From Geomonas agri (lineage in GTDB: Bacteria > Desulfobacterota > Desulfuromonadia > Geobacterales > Geobacteraceae), in contig NZ_JAINZO010000002.1 of NCBI RefSeq assembly GCF_020179605.1, forward strand, positions 1,612,001-1,676,000: 64,000 bases of DNA, read 5' to 3'. Positions 42,335 to 51,412 of this stretch are shown here, one piece after another. The notes under the pieces were generated by a model. The model was not told the origin of the DNA and made no database searches. It saw only the letters and a list, made by a program, of their open reading frames with translations. The translations under genes were made by a program, and so were the position numbers. The first letter of the stretch is position 1. Every line of letters starts with the position of its first letter.

Positions 42335-44623
42335 GTGCATCTTTATAAGATTTTCCGTGCCTCATTCTCGAAAATTCCAGTCGTCCTGCTGCTCATAGCG
42401 CTTCTTCTGCCTGCGCCCGCCTTTTCTCTCGATTCTGACGATTCGCAAATCTTCATCACTGGGTTCAATGCTTATCAGAAAAGAGACTACAAAACCGCGA
42501 TCGACAACATGTCCGGCCTGCTCAAGAAGTACCCGGATACGCCGCTCAAGGATATGGCGATCTTCTGGCTTGCCAGGGCACACTACAAGGTCGGCAACAA
42601 TGCTGAGGCCGGCAAGTACATGGCCCAGTTCCTCCACGACTATCCCGAGAGCCCGCTTAAAGCCACCGTTGAGGATGAACTGCTCCGGCTTGCTGATCAA
42701 TACCAGAAGGGGCAGCCGATCGCTGCAGCGCCGAAAACCGTTGCGCAGCCGTCTATAGACAAGGCTGCCGCCGAGAAAGCTGCTGCAGAGAAAGCTGCTG
42801 TAGAGAAAGCTGCTGCAGACCAGGCCGCCGCCGCTCAAAATGATGCCGCTGATAAAGCTGCTGCCGAAAAGAGTGCCGCTGAGAAAGTCACTGCCGAAAA
42901 GGCAACGACTGAGAAAGCCATTGCCGAGAAGGTCGCTGTCGAGAAAGCCGCGCAGAAAGCCGAGGTAAAGAAATCAGCCAAGGCCAAAAAGCCGGCTGCA
43001 GAAAAGGGTAAGTCAGCCGCGCTTCGTAAGAAGGCCATCGCAGCTTACAAGGATGTCATCAATCGTTATCCCGGCTCCCCGGCTGCCTCCAATGCATCGG
43101 CGAAACTGATGCAGATGGGGATCCAGTACCCCGCCATCAAGGGTACGGGCGCGTCTGCCGCGGCGGGGGAAGTGACCCAGGTTTTCGAGATCGAGGTGGC
43201 CCAGTTCGCCGATGTCGATGTCGAGCTCGGACCTGCCGCAGAGACCTCGGAAGCAGGCAAATCCTTCGCGATCCCCATGGTAATCGTCAACAGGGGTAAC
43301 GGCAGCGACAGCTTCAGCCTCCAATCAGGCTTCCCGCCTGAGTACGGCTTCTACTTCGCCACCGCAGCCACTCCGGATGCCGCCATCACGAAAACCCCAA
43401 CTTTGGACGTTGGTGAGAAGTTCAGGCTGGTCGGAGTCGGCACTGTTCCGCGCGCCAATATCGACGGTCAGAAAAACAGCTACCCGGTAAAGGTCACCTC
43501 CTCTTTCGCCAAGGAAGCGTCGCAGACCAGGGAGGTCGCCCTGGTCACTTCGGCGCCGCTCTTGAGGGGCGTGGTGAAGACGGACAAGACCAGGCTGCTT
43601 CCGGGAGAAAAGGTCTCCTACCGTATCTCCCTGCTCAACATCGGTAGCGCGCCGGCTCGCGGCGTTACCTTCCGCCTCAATTACCCGCCGCAATACGAGC
43701 CGGTGGGACTTCCTTCGGGAGTGAAACAGGAGACGGGTGCCCTGGTCATGGACGGCATGCGGCTGAAATCCGGTGAGAGCCGGGATATCAACGTCACCTT
43801 CCGGCTCAAGGACGAAGCCCTCGCAGACCAGGAACTGTTCGTCAGGGCAGACCTCGTCAACGGTGAGCTCAACAAGAAGGAATCTTTCGTCTCCGCTACC
43901 ACTGTCGTGCAGAAGGTGAGCGGGGTTACCGCCAGGACCACTTCGGGCAAACTGGTGGTCATCCCGGGACAGACCGTGTCGGTTCCGTTGATCGTCACCA
44001 ACACCGGCAACGTCAGGGAAGGCTTCTCCATCAAGGCGGCTGTCCCGGCCAATGCCACCTACAACTTCTACGAGGACGTGAACCGGGACGGCAAACGGCA
44101 GAGCAGTGAGCCGATCATTAACCACGTAGGACCGCTCTCCCCGAAAGAAGAGGCTTACGTCATTTTCGAAATCGAGACGCCGGCCAGCGCGGCCGACGGC
44201 GCCGCGGCTTCCGCTTCGGTTCGCTTCGACTCCGACAATGCGCCCGATCGCTCCGCCGCCGTCCACCTGCAACTGGCCTACTCCCGGCCGGTACTGGAGC
44301 TAGGCTTGGCCGCCCGCGGCGGCAAGCTGAAGCCGGGCGAGGTCTCCTCTCTGGAGCTCAACTGCGTTAACCGCGGTTCTAACCTGGCCAAGCAGGTCAC
44401 CGTGCAGAGTGTCCTCCCGACGCAGCTCGAACTGGTTGCGGCAGATCCGTCCTTCAGCAGGTTCGACAACGGCGTCTACGTTTGGCGCTTCGACGAGCTG
44501 GGCGCTGGCGAAAAGCGGAACATCAAGGTAACTTATCGCGTGAAGCCGGGCATTGCCGTCGGCACCAGCGTGCAGATGAAGAATTCGCTCTCCTACCAGG
44601 ATCTCCTCGGGAACAGGTACTAA
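42335..44623 (+). CDS. Secreted TPR and repeat-domain (CARDB/DUF11-like) protein with Ala-Lys-Glu stalk
   Basis: The GTG at 42335 has GGAAAGG 8 bases upstream and directly precedes a signal peptide (KIPVVLLLIALLLPAPAFS), so it is preferred to ATG 42314. The 762-residue product has two TPR-like units (about 35-110), a TolA-like stalk of AAEKAAAEKAAVEKAA repeats (about 125-225), a third TPR unit (ALRKKAIAAYKDVINRYPGS) and then four or so beta-sandwich repeats such as RLLPGEKVSYRISLLNIGSA and VIPGQTVSVPLIVTNTGNV. It ends without a sorting signal. I infer an envelope protein spanning the periplasm. The next gene, one base away, encodes a LysM/TPR protein, so the pair may tether something to peptidoglycan. 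Confidence 0.8.
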   Translation: MHLYKIFRASFSKIPVVLLLIALLLPAPAFSLDSDDSQIFITGFNAYQKRDYKTAIDNMSGLLKKYPDTPLKDMAIFWLARAHYKVGNNAEAGKYMAQFLHDYPESPLKATVEDELLRLADQYQKGQPIAAAPKTVAQPSIDKAAAEKAAAEKAAVEKAAADQAAAAQNDAADKAAAEKSAAEKVTAEKATTEKAIAEKVAVEKAAQKAEVKKSAKAKKPAAEKGKSAALRKKAIAAYKDVINRYPGSPAASNASAKLMQMGIQYPAIKGTGASAAAGEVTQVFEIEVAQFADVDVELGPAAETSEAGKSFAIPMVIVNRGNGSDSFSLQSGFPPEYGFYFATAATPDAAITKTPTLDVGEKFRLVGVGTVPRANIDGQKNSYPVKVTSSFAKEASQTREVALVTSAPLLRGVVKTDKTRLLPGEKVSYRISLLNIGSAPARGVTFRLNYPPQYEPVGLPSGVKQETGALVMDGMRLKSGESRDINVTFRLKDEALADQELFVRADLVNGELNKKESFVSATTVVQKVSGVTARTTSGKLVVIPGQTVSVPLIVTNTGNVREGFSIKAAVPANATYNFYEDVNRDGKRQSSEPIINHVGPLSPKEEAYVIFEIETPASAADGAAASASVRFDSDNAPDRSAAVHLQLAYSRPVLELGLAARGGKLKPGEVSSLELNCVNRGSNLAKQVTVQSVLPTQLELVAADPSFSRFDNGVYVWRFDELGAGEKRNIKVTYRVKPGIAVGTSVQMKNSLSYQDLLGNRY

Positions 44624-44624
44624 G

Positions 44625-45248
44625 ATGGCACCTCTTCGCATCGTCACCTTCGGCATTCTTTTTCTGCTTTGCTGCGGCAGCGCCGGGCATGCCGAAGAGA
44701 TGCTGCTCTACACCCCTAAGGAAGCGACGGGCGCGGAGGCGCCGGCGTCACCTAAGGAAGGTGTTCTGGTGCGTACGGTGACGGTACAGCGGGGCGACAC
44801 GCTGTCCAGACTCTCCCGGAAGCACATCGGCGTATCCGACTACTTCCCGCAGATGCTGGTCTTCAACAAGATAAAGAACCCGGACTTGATTCATCCGGGC
44901 GATAAGTTGCTGGTACCGGTTCCTCCGGGACAGACGGGAAAGGTCGAGAAGGCAGTCAAGGCCGGGAAGCCCGCAAAGGTAAAGGCGGCGAAGGCAGTCA
45001 AGGCCACGCCCCCACCCGCCGTCCAACGTCCCGCAGCCCTGAAAAAAGCCGTCTCCATCGAGCGGTTGCCCGTCAAGTCGGGGGAACAGGACCTGTTCCA
45101 GAGGGGGCAGCGCGCCTACCTCGATCATGACTACCGCGAGGCTTTGGCCCGCTTCAACGACTTTTTACGGAAATTCCCCCGTTCCAGGTTCGCCGCGGAT
45201 GCCTCCCTGTACCGCGCCGACTGCTTCCTGCACTTGTCCGGGGAGTAA
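44625..45248 (+). CDS. Secreted LysM-TPR protein
   Basis: The 207-residue protein has a signal peptide (about 1-23), a LysM domain (about 50-100: TVQRGDTLSRLSRKHIGVSD...IHPGDKLLVPV), a basic Ala-Lys-Val linker, and one to two TPR units at the end (FQRGQRAYLDHDYREALARF). LysM binds peptidoglycan glycan chains. Its ATG is one base after the stop of the large repeat protein, so the two are coupled. There is no ribosome site of its own that stands out. It ends with the acidic LSGE. Confidence 0.85.
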   Translation: MAPLRIVTFGILFLLCCGSAGHAEEMLLYTPKEATGAEAPASPKEGVLVRTVTVQRGDTLSRLSRKHIGVSDYFPQMLVFNKIKNPDLIHPGDKLLVPVPPGQTGKVEKAVKAGKPAKVKAAKAVKATPPPAVQRPAALKKAVSIERLPVKSGEQDLFQRGQRAYLDHDYREALARFNDFLRKFPRSRFAADASLYRADCFLHLSGE

Positions 45249-45433
45249 CTAACCGCCTCTTCCGACCACTTCCAGCCCATACCAGACACCGCGATCTACC
45301 GCCGGGGACCTGTTGCTGAAGCACCATGCTCAACCACAGACCCTGCCGCTAGAACTGCGACTGGAGGGCGGCACGGTCGATTCTCGTGTAATGATATGTA
45401 TTTATGTAATTTTTTGAATAGGAGAGTTTTGAG

Positions 45434-45916
45434 ATGCAAAAACCGATAGCGTTCCAGGTGGCGGCAGGTGCTGGTCAGGTTTTGGGGGTGTGCGAGCGGG
45501 CGGAATTTACCTGCGCCGAGCTCTACCACTACTTCGCCCACCTCTTCAAGGACGAGCGGGAGATCTTTTACATCTGGCTGAAGAGTGCGTTGGAGCGGGA
45601 AAACCGGGCCAGGCTGTTGACCCTGGTCGGCAAGCTCGCGCTGGACGATGTGATAGAGGGGGTCAACCTGGAGCTGGCGGAAGCGGAGGAGATCCTCGCC
45701 AAGGTCCGCGCCATGCTGGAGCTGGCAAAAGAAGAGCCCCCCGAGGTCCGGGAGGCTCTCCAGCTTGGTATCGATCTTGAGCGCACCCTCGATCGGATCA
45801 CCATGGAAAAGGTGGTGCAGTTCAGCGAGTCATACCAAAAGTGGTTCCTGGCCATCATGAACCGCGACCAGATGGAACTTTTACAGAACGCCTACAAGCA
45901 ACTCGGCCGGGACTAG
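45434..45916 (+). CDS. Helical protein of ferritin-like type
   Basis: This 160-residue protein has AGGAGAG before its ATG and four long helices predicted, in the style of ferritin-like/rubrerythrin proteins: Glu in FTCAELYHYFAHLFKDEREI, then LERENRARLL, and LGIDLERTLDRITMEKV. The usual EXXH metal pairs are not fully recognisable, so metal binding is uncertain. It lies alone between the LysM-TPR gene and the convergent LysM gene, 26 bases from the latter's stop. I would call it a ferritin-fold hypothetical protein. Confidence 0.7.
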   Translation: MQKPIAFQVAAGAGQVLGVCERAEFTCAELYHYFAHLFKDEREIFYIWLKSALERENRARLLTLVGKLALDDVIEGVNLELAEAEEILAKVRAMLELAKEEPPEVREALQLGIDLERTLDRITMEKVVQFSESYQKWFLAIMNRDQMELLQNAYKQLGRD

Positions 45917-45942
45917 CCGGCCGTCGTCATGCCACCACGCGG

Positions 45943-47508
45943 CTACCGGGTCTCCTGACGGTAGCCGTTCAATTTTGCCAACTCCCGCACCAGCGGATCG
46001 ACCTTGCGGTCCGTGATGAAGATCCTGCCTCCCTTGGCGTCGTTAAGCATCACGCCCGGCATGCGCACCCCGTATCCCTTCTCCCAAAGCGACCACAGTT
46101 CCTGCTCACCGTAGCGCCCGGCGATGTCCAGCCGGTTCAAAAGCTTGTCGGACAGGCTCTGCAAGTCGTCGTGATCCTGGACCGCGATGACCTGGTACCC
46201 CTTTCCTTCCAAGAGGCTGGTGAGCGAATCACCCATCGGGTCTCCCTGGAAACGCGCCAGCACGTAACGCTTGCCGTTTTTCTCGAAATAGCGGTACACC
46301 GGAATCTCCAGCCGCACGCCGTTGTTGTCGTCGGCGTATAGGTCGATGTTCCGGTCGGCCTGGAACCGGATGCCGAGGGCTTCCAACAGCGCGTCCGCGA
46401 TCCCCCGGGGATCCTTCTCCGGGATCTGGTAGAGGACGCTGTCGTCGGGCCTGCCGGTGATGATGGGGGCTGTCGAGGGTGTCTCCACCAGCTTGAAGCC
46501 GTGCGAGGCGAGTAGCCGGACCAGTGCCTGCGGCGTGGCCGGGCGTTTACCGGGGACCTTGAGAAGGGTGATGTCCTGGCGCAGCAGGCTGTCCTGGTTT
46601 TTCTCGATCTTGAAGTCGGCCTGTACGATCACCTTGCAGTCGGAGCCGAAGTCGACCAGGAAGTCCTCCTCGAAGGAATAGAACCGGGCGGCGTTCAGGA
46701 GGGCGCGGTAAAAGGCCCGGGGATTGTCGGGGCGCTCGGATACCACGCTCAACTGCGGATTTTTCTCCTGGAGCAGCGACTTGACCAGCGGGGGAAGCGT
46801 GGCCCCCGCGTCGACCAGGATGGTGCCTCCGTCCTGGGCCGCCAGCACCGGGTAACGCTGCGGATCGAGCGAGAGCGAGAAGGCGCTGGACAGGTAATCG
46901 AGCTGCGCCTTGCTGGAGGGTGCGTTGGGGACCAGCTGCGGCCAGACCTGCGCCGCGTCCTGTACCGCCGCGGGGTTGCCGGCGGCAGCCTGAACGCCTG
47001 ACGACTGCGACGCGGGCGCCCTGAAGAACATCATGGTGGCGCCCTTCGCCTCGGATGGCGCGGTCCTCCCCGCTTTGGCGGCGGCGACCTTGGCGGTGCG
47101 GCGCGTCTTGGACTTGGCGACATGTTCGGTTGGATCTATGGGGATGATGAGAGTCGTTCCCACCCGGAGCCTGCGGATGTCGGCGAGGTGATTGGCGGCT
47201 TGGACCCTGCGGGCAACCGCGTCGGCCCGGTCGCCGGTGATGCCGTACTCCCTGGCCAGCACCCGGTACAGGAAGTCGCCGCGTTTCACTTTGTAGCTGA
47301 CCGTCCCAGACGCCTTGGGTGCGGTCCCCGACGTTTTGGGCCCTGCAGGTTTCGCTTTCGGGGCGGGAGCTGCGGGCATAGGGTACTTCTTGGCCAGGAC
47401 GGCTGGTTCAATCTCGAACTTCTTGTCGATGGCATACGAGGTTAACGGAAAAGTGCCCAGCAGGATCAGGGCCAGGCCCAGTTGTTTCTTGTCGAGACAA
47501 ACCAACAT
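45943..47508 (-). CDS. Secreted LysM protein with large unknown C-terminal domain
   Basis: The 521-residue protein starts after a clear GGGGAG site, has a signal peptide (about 1-26), a Pro/Ala/Lys linker, a LysM-like domain (about 73-130: VKRGDFLYRVLAREYGITGD...LRVGTTLIIPI), a second linker and a C-terminal alpha/beta region of about 320 residues that I do not recognise. The latter has repeats of hydrophobic strands (GGTILVDAGATLPPLVKSLL, VIVQADFKIEKNQDSLLRQD). LysM suggests peptidoglycan binding. It follows the gene for a membrane protein with a receiver-like N-terminus by 74 bases in the same direction. Confidence 0.8.
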   Translation of the reverse strand: MLVCLDKKQLGLALILLGTFPLTSYAIDKKFEIEPAVLAKKYPMPAAPAPKAKPAGPKTSGTAPKASGTVSYKVKRGDFLYRVLAREYGITGDRADAVARRVQAANHLADIRRLRVGTTLIIPIDPTEHVAKSKTRRTAKVAAAKAGRTAPSEAKGATMMFFRAPASQSSGVQAAAGNPAAVQDAAQVWPQLVPNAPSSKAQLDYLSSAFSLSLDPQRYPVLAAQDGGTILVDAGATLPPLVKSLLQEKNPQLSVVSERPDNPRAFYRALLNAARFYSFEEDFLVDFGSDCKVIVQADFKIEKNQDSLLRQDITLLKVPGKRPATPQALVRLLASHGFKLVETPSTAPIITGRPDDSVLYQIPEKDPRGIADALLEALGIRFQADRNIDLYADDNNGVRLEIPVYRYFEKNGKRYVLARFQGDPMGDSLTSLLEGKGYQVIAVQDHDDLQSLSDKLLNRLDIAGRYGEQELWSLWEKGYGVRMPGVMLNDAKGGRIFITDRKVDPLVRELAKLNGYRQETR

Positions 47509-47582
47509 GCAAACTCCCCAGAAAGATGGTTAACGCGGTGTGCGACGTCATGACTGCAACACCATGACGTCGTGGTGGTGCC

Positions 47583-49070
47583 TTACTTGTGCCCCTTGTC
47601 GGGGAGCTGCAGCACGATCCCCACGATGTGCGGGTCAGACGTGCGATAAATAGCGATTTCGGCGCCGTTTTGGGCTTTCCTGGTTTCGACGGCGATGCCG
47701 TTTTGTGCCCTGGTTTCTCCGTCAGGCGGGAGATCGGCCCCGGTTGCTTCCTTGAAGTAGCGCCCTAACGTTCCCTCGTTAAGATCGTTTTTCCCCTCCG
47801 GCAGCACCTGGATCGCCCTGACCTTACCCTGTTCGCGGTAGATCCTGAATTCTTTGTGGTCACCACGGTAAAGCTCCCACCCCGGATGCGCCGCGGCGTA
47901 GGCTGCATCGGCAGGCACCTTGGGGACAAAGCCGGGGAAACTGCCAGCCGCCTGCGCAGTTGCTGTGGGGGCTGCGGGTGCCGGCGCCGTGGCTGCCGGT
48001 GTCAAGGAACGCAGCGCGGAGGGCGCAGGTTCCGGCTTGGAACGCTGCCAGACCACGACCACCAGCGCGAGCACCAGCACGCCCAGCACGGCAATCCCCT
48101 TGGTTACACTCTTGCTGCTTCCGCTACCGTGGGGCTGGGACAGCGGCGCGGCGCCATCTTCTTCCAGTTCCTGGCCGCACAGTTCAGGCGGTTTACGATA
48201 GATCTGGTCTGGAGTCGGGTACAGGGACTTCGGGGTACGCTGAGCGGACTTTGTCGGCGGCTCATGGTGTGCCGGTGCGGCAGGTGCCACCTGTGCCGGT
48301 TGCTGGGACCCCGGGGGGGGCGACATCGTCTGCGCGAGCCCATCGAGGGGTGGAGGTGGCGGGGCGACCTCGACTGCACGAGGTGCCGGAGCCGCAGGCA
48401 CATAAGGAGCGGGCTCCGCTTCCGGCAACCGTCGTGCTGGTGGCTGCGGATCGGAGACGAAAAAGCCGATCTCCTCAATGAAACCGTTTTGGCGGTCATT
48501 GGCCGGAGCCGAGGGCGCCGCCGCTCCTTTTCCCGTTGCAGTATCCTTTTCGGCCTGGTCAGGCCATAACGGGGCGAGGTGCGGTTCAAAAGCCGTGTCG
48601 TCGAAATCCGCGATCTCGAAATCCGCCTGGTTGTCCAAGGTGAAAAGGTCGGGAAGTTTGCCGAAGTCGGAGAGGTCTGAGAAGTCGGCAGGGGGCTTGG
48701 CTTGCGCGGCGACAACTACCTCGGCAGTCAGCAGCTGCATCACCTCACTGCTTAGGCGCGGCGTGGGCAGGGATAGGCTGAAGGAAGCGGCAAAGCCTGC
48801 TGGAGCAGGCGGCGCCTCGCCGTCGGCGAGCAGAATCAACTGCAGGTCGGGGGCGGTGACCAGTGCCCTGGTCTGGGCGGCGATCTCCTCTGCCGGTATT
48901 TCATCGAGGCTGCTCTGGATGAAGACGTAGTGCGGCTGCTCCTTGGGCAATCTGCCGATGGCACTGGGGAGGTCGGTCTCGAAGGTGAGGCTTTTCGGAG
49001 ACTGGATGCGCAGGCTCTCGATAAGATCGAGTGCACGTTCATCACTGGCTATAAAGAAGATCTCAGCCAT
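47583..49070 (-). CDS. Membrane protein with receiver-like N-terminus and Pro/Ala-rich linker
   Basis: The 495-residue protein begins with an alpha/beta domain (about 1-120) shaped like a receiver (AEIFFIASDERALDLIES, then YVFIQSSLDE where the phospho-Asp is replaced by Gln/Ser), followed by a 200-residue Pro/Ala-rich disordered linker, one membrane helix (about 323-345: GIAVLGVLVLALVVVVW) and a periplasmic C-terminal domain (about 390-495: GWELYRGDHKEFRIYREQGK). No known function. It is the third receiver-like protein in this window with a missing phospho-site and a link to the membrane, though not clearly related to the other two. Confidence 0.75.
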   Translation of the reverse strand: MAEIFFIASDERALDLIESLRIQSPKSLTFETDLPSAIGRLPKEQPHYVFIQSSLDEIPAEEIAAQTRALVTAPDLQLILLADGEAPPAPAGFAASFSLSLPTPRLSSEVMQLLTAEVVVAAQAKPPADFSDLSDFGKLPDLFTLDNQADFEIADFDDTAFEPHLAPLWPDQAEKDTATGKGAAAPSAPANDRQNGFIEEIGFFVSDPQPPARRLPEAEPAPYVPAAPAPRAVEVAPPPPPLDGLAQTMSPPPGSQQPAQVAPAAPAHHEPPTKSAQRTPKSLYPTPDQIYRKPPELCGQELEEDGAAPLSQPHGSGSSKSVTKGIAVLGVLVLALVVVVWQRSKPEPAPSALRSLTPAATAPAPAAPTATAQAAGSFPGFVPKVPADAAYAAAHPGWELYRGDHKEFRIYREQGKVRAIQVLPEGKNDLNEGTLGRYFKEATGADLPPDGETRAQNGIAVETRKAQNGAEIAIYRTSDPHIVGIVLQLPDKGHK

Positions 49071-49232
49071 TCAATACCCATTACTTCTGAAGGAGGTGAG
49101 TAGATCGTGTCAGGAACGCTGATTGAGCCGCACAGCTTGAATCTGAAGTGTTGGACGATGTTGTTTTTAATATAAAAAGATGCAAACGTCAAAATTATTT
49201 TAGGCTAATCAGCTGAGTAAGTGCTCATGAGG

Positions 49233-50000
49233 CTAAGGGTTTTGACTAGCAGCAGGGCGATAAAACTCTATAGCGTTTCCACAGAGAACTTTGCAGGCAA
49301 GATCGATATCGAGCGTGTCGAGAATGAGACGGAGATCCTGGTCATCGTAGGGACGCGGGGCACGGGTAGAGGGGAGGTCGGTGCCGAACATGAGGGCATC
49401 AGGGTTGGCGCGGCAGATGTCGCGCACCGCACCGGCCACGTCGAAGTCGACCCTGCCGAACCCGGTCGCCTTAACGCGCACCCCGCGCTCCACCATTGCC
49501 AGCAGGGCGGGTAGACCGATTGCGGAGAGGCCGAGGTGGTCGATGCTGACCGCGGGGAGCCCGGTGAGGACGGAGGCGAGTTCGTGGAGCTCGCGGGAGT
49601 CGATGTAAAGCTCCACGTGCCATCCCGCCAGTTCGTGGACCCGGCGTGCCATCCGGTCCAGGTGGTCCACCTTCTCGGAGCCGCCCCGCTTGATGTTGAA
49701 GCGCACTGCCCGCACCCCGAGGGCATTCAGGCGCAGCACCTCGTCGTCGCTGACAGAGGCGGGTAACTGGGTGACCCCGACGAAACGCGGCCCCATCGTA
49801 ACCAGTGCGTCTTCCAGGTAGGACTGGTCCAAGGCCTGGAACGAGCCGGAGACGATGGCACCGCCGGCGAGGTTCATGGCCTCCGTGCGGCGCAGGTAAT
49901 CATGGCAGGTGAAGTCGTCGGGGAGAAAACCCTGGTTTTCCACCAGGGGAAAGCGACGGTCGATGATGTGGAAATGGCTGTCGAAGACGGGAAGGTCCAT
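49233..50000 (-). CDS. Amidohydrolase-family metal-dependent hydrolase
   Basis: The 255-residue TIM-barrel protein has the amidohydrolase-2 start motif FDSHFHII (metal-binding HxH), later His in SIDHLGLS and the Asp in LMFGTDLPSTR. It resembles the predicted dicarboxylic or lactone hydrolases (COG3618). GGAGGAGGCAG lies before ATG 50000. It is the last gene of a three-gene unit with a DUF2721 protein and a helical protein of about 160 residues. The substrate is unknown. Confidence 0.87.
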   Translation of the reverse strand: MDLPVFDSHFHIIDRRFPLVENQGFLPDDFTCHDYLRRTEAMNLAGGAIVSGSFQALDQSYLEDALVTMGPRFVGVTQLPASVSDDEVLRLNALGVRAVRFNIKRGGSEKVDHLDRMARRVHELAGWHVELYIDSRELHELASVLTGLPAVSIDHLGLSAIGLPALLAMVERGVRVKATGFGRVDFDVAGAVRDICRANPDALMFGTDLPSTRAPRPYDDQDLRLILDTLDIDLACKVLCGNAIEFYRPAASQNP

Positions 50001-50021
50001 CTGCTGCCTCCTCCGGCGCTC

Positions 50022-50486
50022 TCAGTGGCGCCGGCTGACATCCTGGTTGGGGCCGATCTGGAGGCTCGCCTTGGCGATGAAGATCTCGCGCAGGAAGCAT
50101 ACCAGCCCGGACACCATGAGGATCATACCAACGATGAACAAAAGCGCGACCGGGAGCGAGATGTCGTAGCGCAGGTAGTCGCCGATAAAGAGCATGGCGA
50201 TGACGGTGCAGACCAGGACGGCGGTGGCGGTGCACAGGAAGATGGCGTGGCCGATCAGGTCGGCGCGGCGCTTGAGGACGGCAAGGGCAGCATGCAACCG
50301 GGGGACCGCCTCGGGCTCGGCAAGCTCCAGTTTGGACTCGTGGAAACGGGCGCGGTCGATGACCCGCGCTAACCGGTTGGTCATCACGCTCAGCATGGTG
50401 CCGATCGCGGTGAGCAGGAATACGGGGGCGACCGAGAGCTGGATGACGTGGGCCATGGTGCCGATGGTTTGAGAATCGCGCAGCAT
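50022..50486 (-). CDS. DUF2721 membrane protein
   Basis: This 154-residue protein has three hydrophobic helices (about 12-35, 80-100, 112-135) and the family-typical stretch MLSVMTNRLARVIDRAR. DUF2721 proteins are small bacterial membrane proteins without known role. AAGGAGAAC precedes ATG 50486, and the neighbours on both sides are within 26 bases in the same direction. Confidence 0.87.
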   Translation of the reverse strand: MLRDSQTIGTMAHVIQLSVAPVFLLTAIGTMLSVMTNRLARVIDRARFHESKLELAEPEAVPRLHAALAVLKRRADLIGHAIFLCTATAVLVCTVIAMLFIGDYLRYDISLPVALLFIVGMILMVSGLVCFLREIFIAKASLQIGPNQDVSRRH

Positions 50487-50512
50487 CTTTCTGTTCTCCT
50501 TGTGGATCCTCT

Positions 50513-51001
50513 TCAGGCCTCGAATCTCTGTTCCAGTTCTGATCTGAACTGGTCCATGTCGATTCCCTTCAACCTGATCAGGTCTTTCATCACGGGATCG
50601 AGCATGGCGTTGGCGGTGTTCAGCGCCGCCCTTTTGGTGCGGATTTCCCGAAGCGCCCTGTCGCGCCCCTCGTTGGTCAGCAAAAGGTCGGAGCGCTCGT
50701 TGTAGAAACGGTGGATCAGGAAGTTGCGGGCCTTGAGCGCCTTTCTGAGCTCGCGCACCGACTCGTCGGTAAAGCCCACCTTCTGCTTGATCTCCTCCAT
50801 GAGGCGCCCCATGGTCTGGGCCCCCAGCGTTTCCATGGAGCCACGGAACTGATCCTCGGTCAGATCGCCGTCGCTCAGGTCGATCAGGAGCGTCACGATG
50901 AAGGAGATGTAGAGCTCGATCCTCTGGCAGTCCTGGACAGCCGCCCCCATTTCCAGGTAGATGGGGTTCAGTGCGCTGAGGTCGATGGTGGTTTCCTGCA
51001 T
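50513..51001 (-). CDS. Helical protein with HEPN-like Rx4H motif
   Basis: The 162-residue protein begins at ATG 51001 (AAAAGG upstream). It is almost all helical (MGAAVQDCQRIELYISFIVTLL, ESVRELRKALKAR), with RNFLIHRFYNE in the second half. The Arg-x4-His pattern inside a helix followed by a Tyr/Arg/Glu turn is the signature of HEPN domains, which include RNases. No antitoxin-like gene adjoins; the next genes in the unit encode a DUF2721 protein and an amidohydrolase. I therefore call it a HEPN-like protein of unknown role rather than a toxin. Confidence 0.65.
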   Translation of the reverse strand: MQETTIDLSALNPIYLEMGAAVQDCQRIELYISFIVTLLIDLSDGDLTEDQFRGSMETLGAQTMGRLMEEIKQKVGFTDESVRELRKALKARNFLIHRFYNERSDLLLTNEGRDRALREIRTKRAALNTANAMLDPVMKDLIRLKGIDMDQFRSELEQRFEA

Positions 51002-51397
51002 GGCGATACCTTTTGGCGTGTTCCGGCCGGAAGCGGTCGAGTGATGGAATGACATAGCATAATTATTGAGCACCATAAACAGGTATTTGCGGGAGGTGAG
51101 CTGGTGGCGGAGGTGGCGGGGGCGTGCTTGCCCGGATGATGGCATCATCGGTACCGTCATTTCCCCGCCGTCACCGGCACAGCGTATATGTCGATAGATT
51201 CCTGCCGTGACGGCACCAGGCGCAACTGGTGCTGTCGTGGTAACTGCTTGAATGGGCGTGGCTTTTCATGTGTCTTGTTGCCGTCGCGTCCTCATGTGCT
51301 ACCTGCGGCTGTCCCGCCCAACGGCGGCGGGAGAGAACTGTGCCGCACAATGCCGCGTGGTCACTATGCTTTTTTATGGTGCGGGAGAAAAAATCTC
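51002..51397. other. Gene-free stretch upstream of the RNase E/G gene
   Basis: About 400 bases between two divergent genes. I see no supported gene, repeat or RNA in it; short open frames lack ribosome sites. The promoter and leader that follow are listed separately. Confidence 0.5.
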
Positions 51398-51406
51398 TGC
51401 TATAAT
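51398..51406 (+). promoter_or_regulatory. Extended -10 promoter of the RNase E/G gene
   Basis: TGC-TATAAT, a perfect -10 box with the TGn extension; no good -35 box is present, as usual for extended -10 promoters. Transcription would start near 51413. Confidence 0.65.
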
Positions 51407-51412
51407 CACTCG

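Noticed and set aside
42750-43020. Ala/Lys/Glu-rich repeats as a nucleotide tandem repeat or CRISPR-like array
   Set aside because: The repetition is at the protein level (helical stalk) with varying codons; no regular spacer-repeat pattern exists.
49089-49172. Perfect Shine-Dalgarno (AAGGAGGTGA) followed by a GTG and a 22-codon frame
   Set aside because: Too short to support, product has no signature, and the sequence lies upstream of a gene on the opposite strand. Might be worth a ribosome-profiling look.
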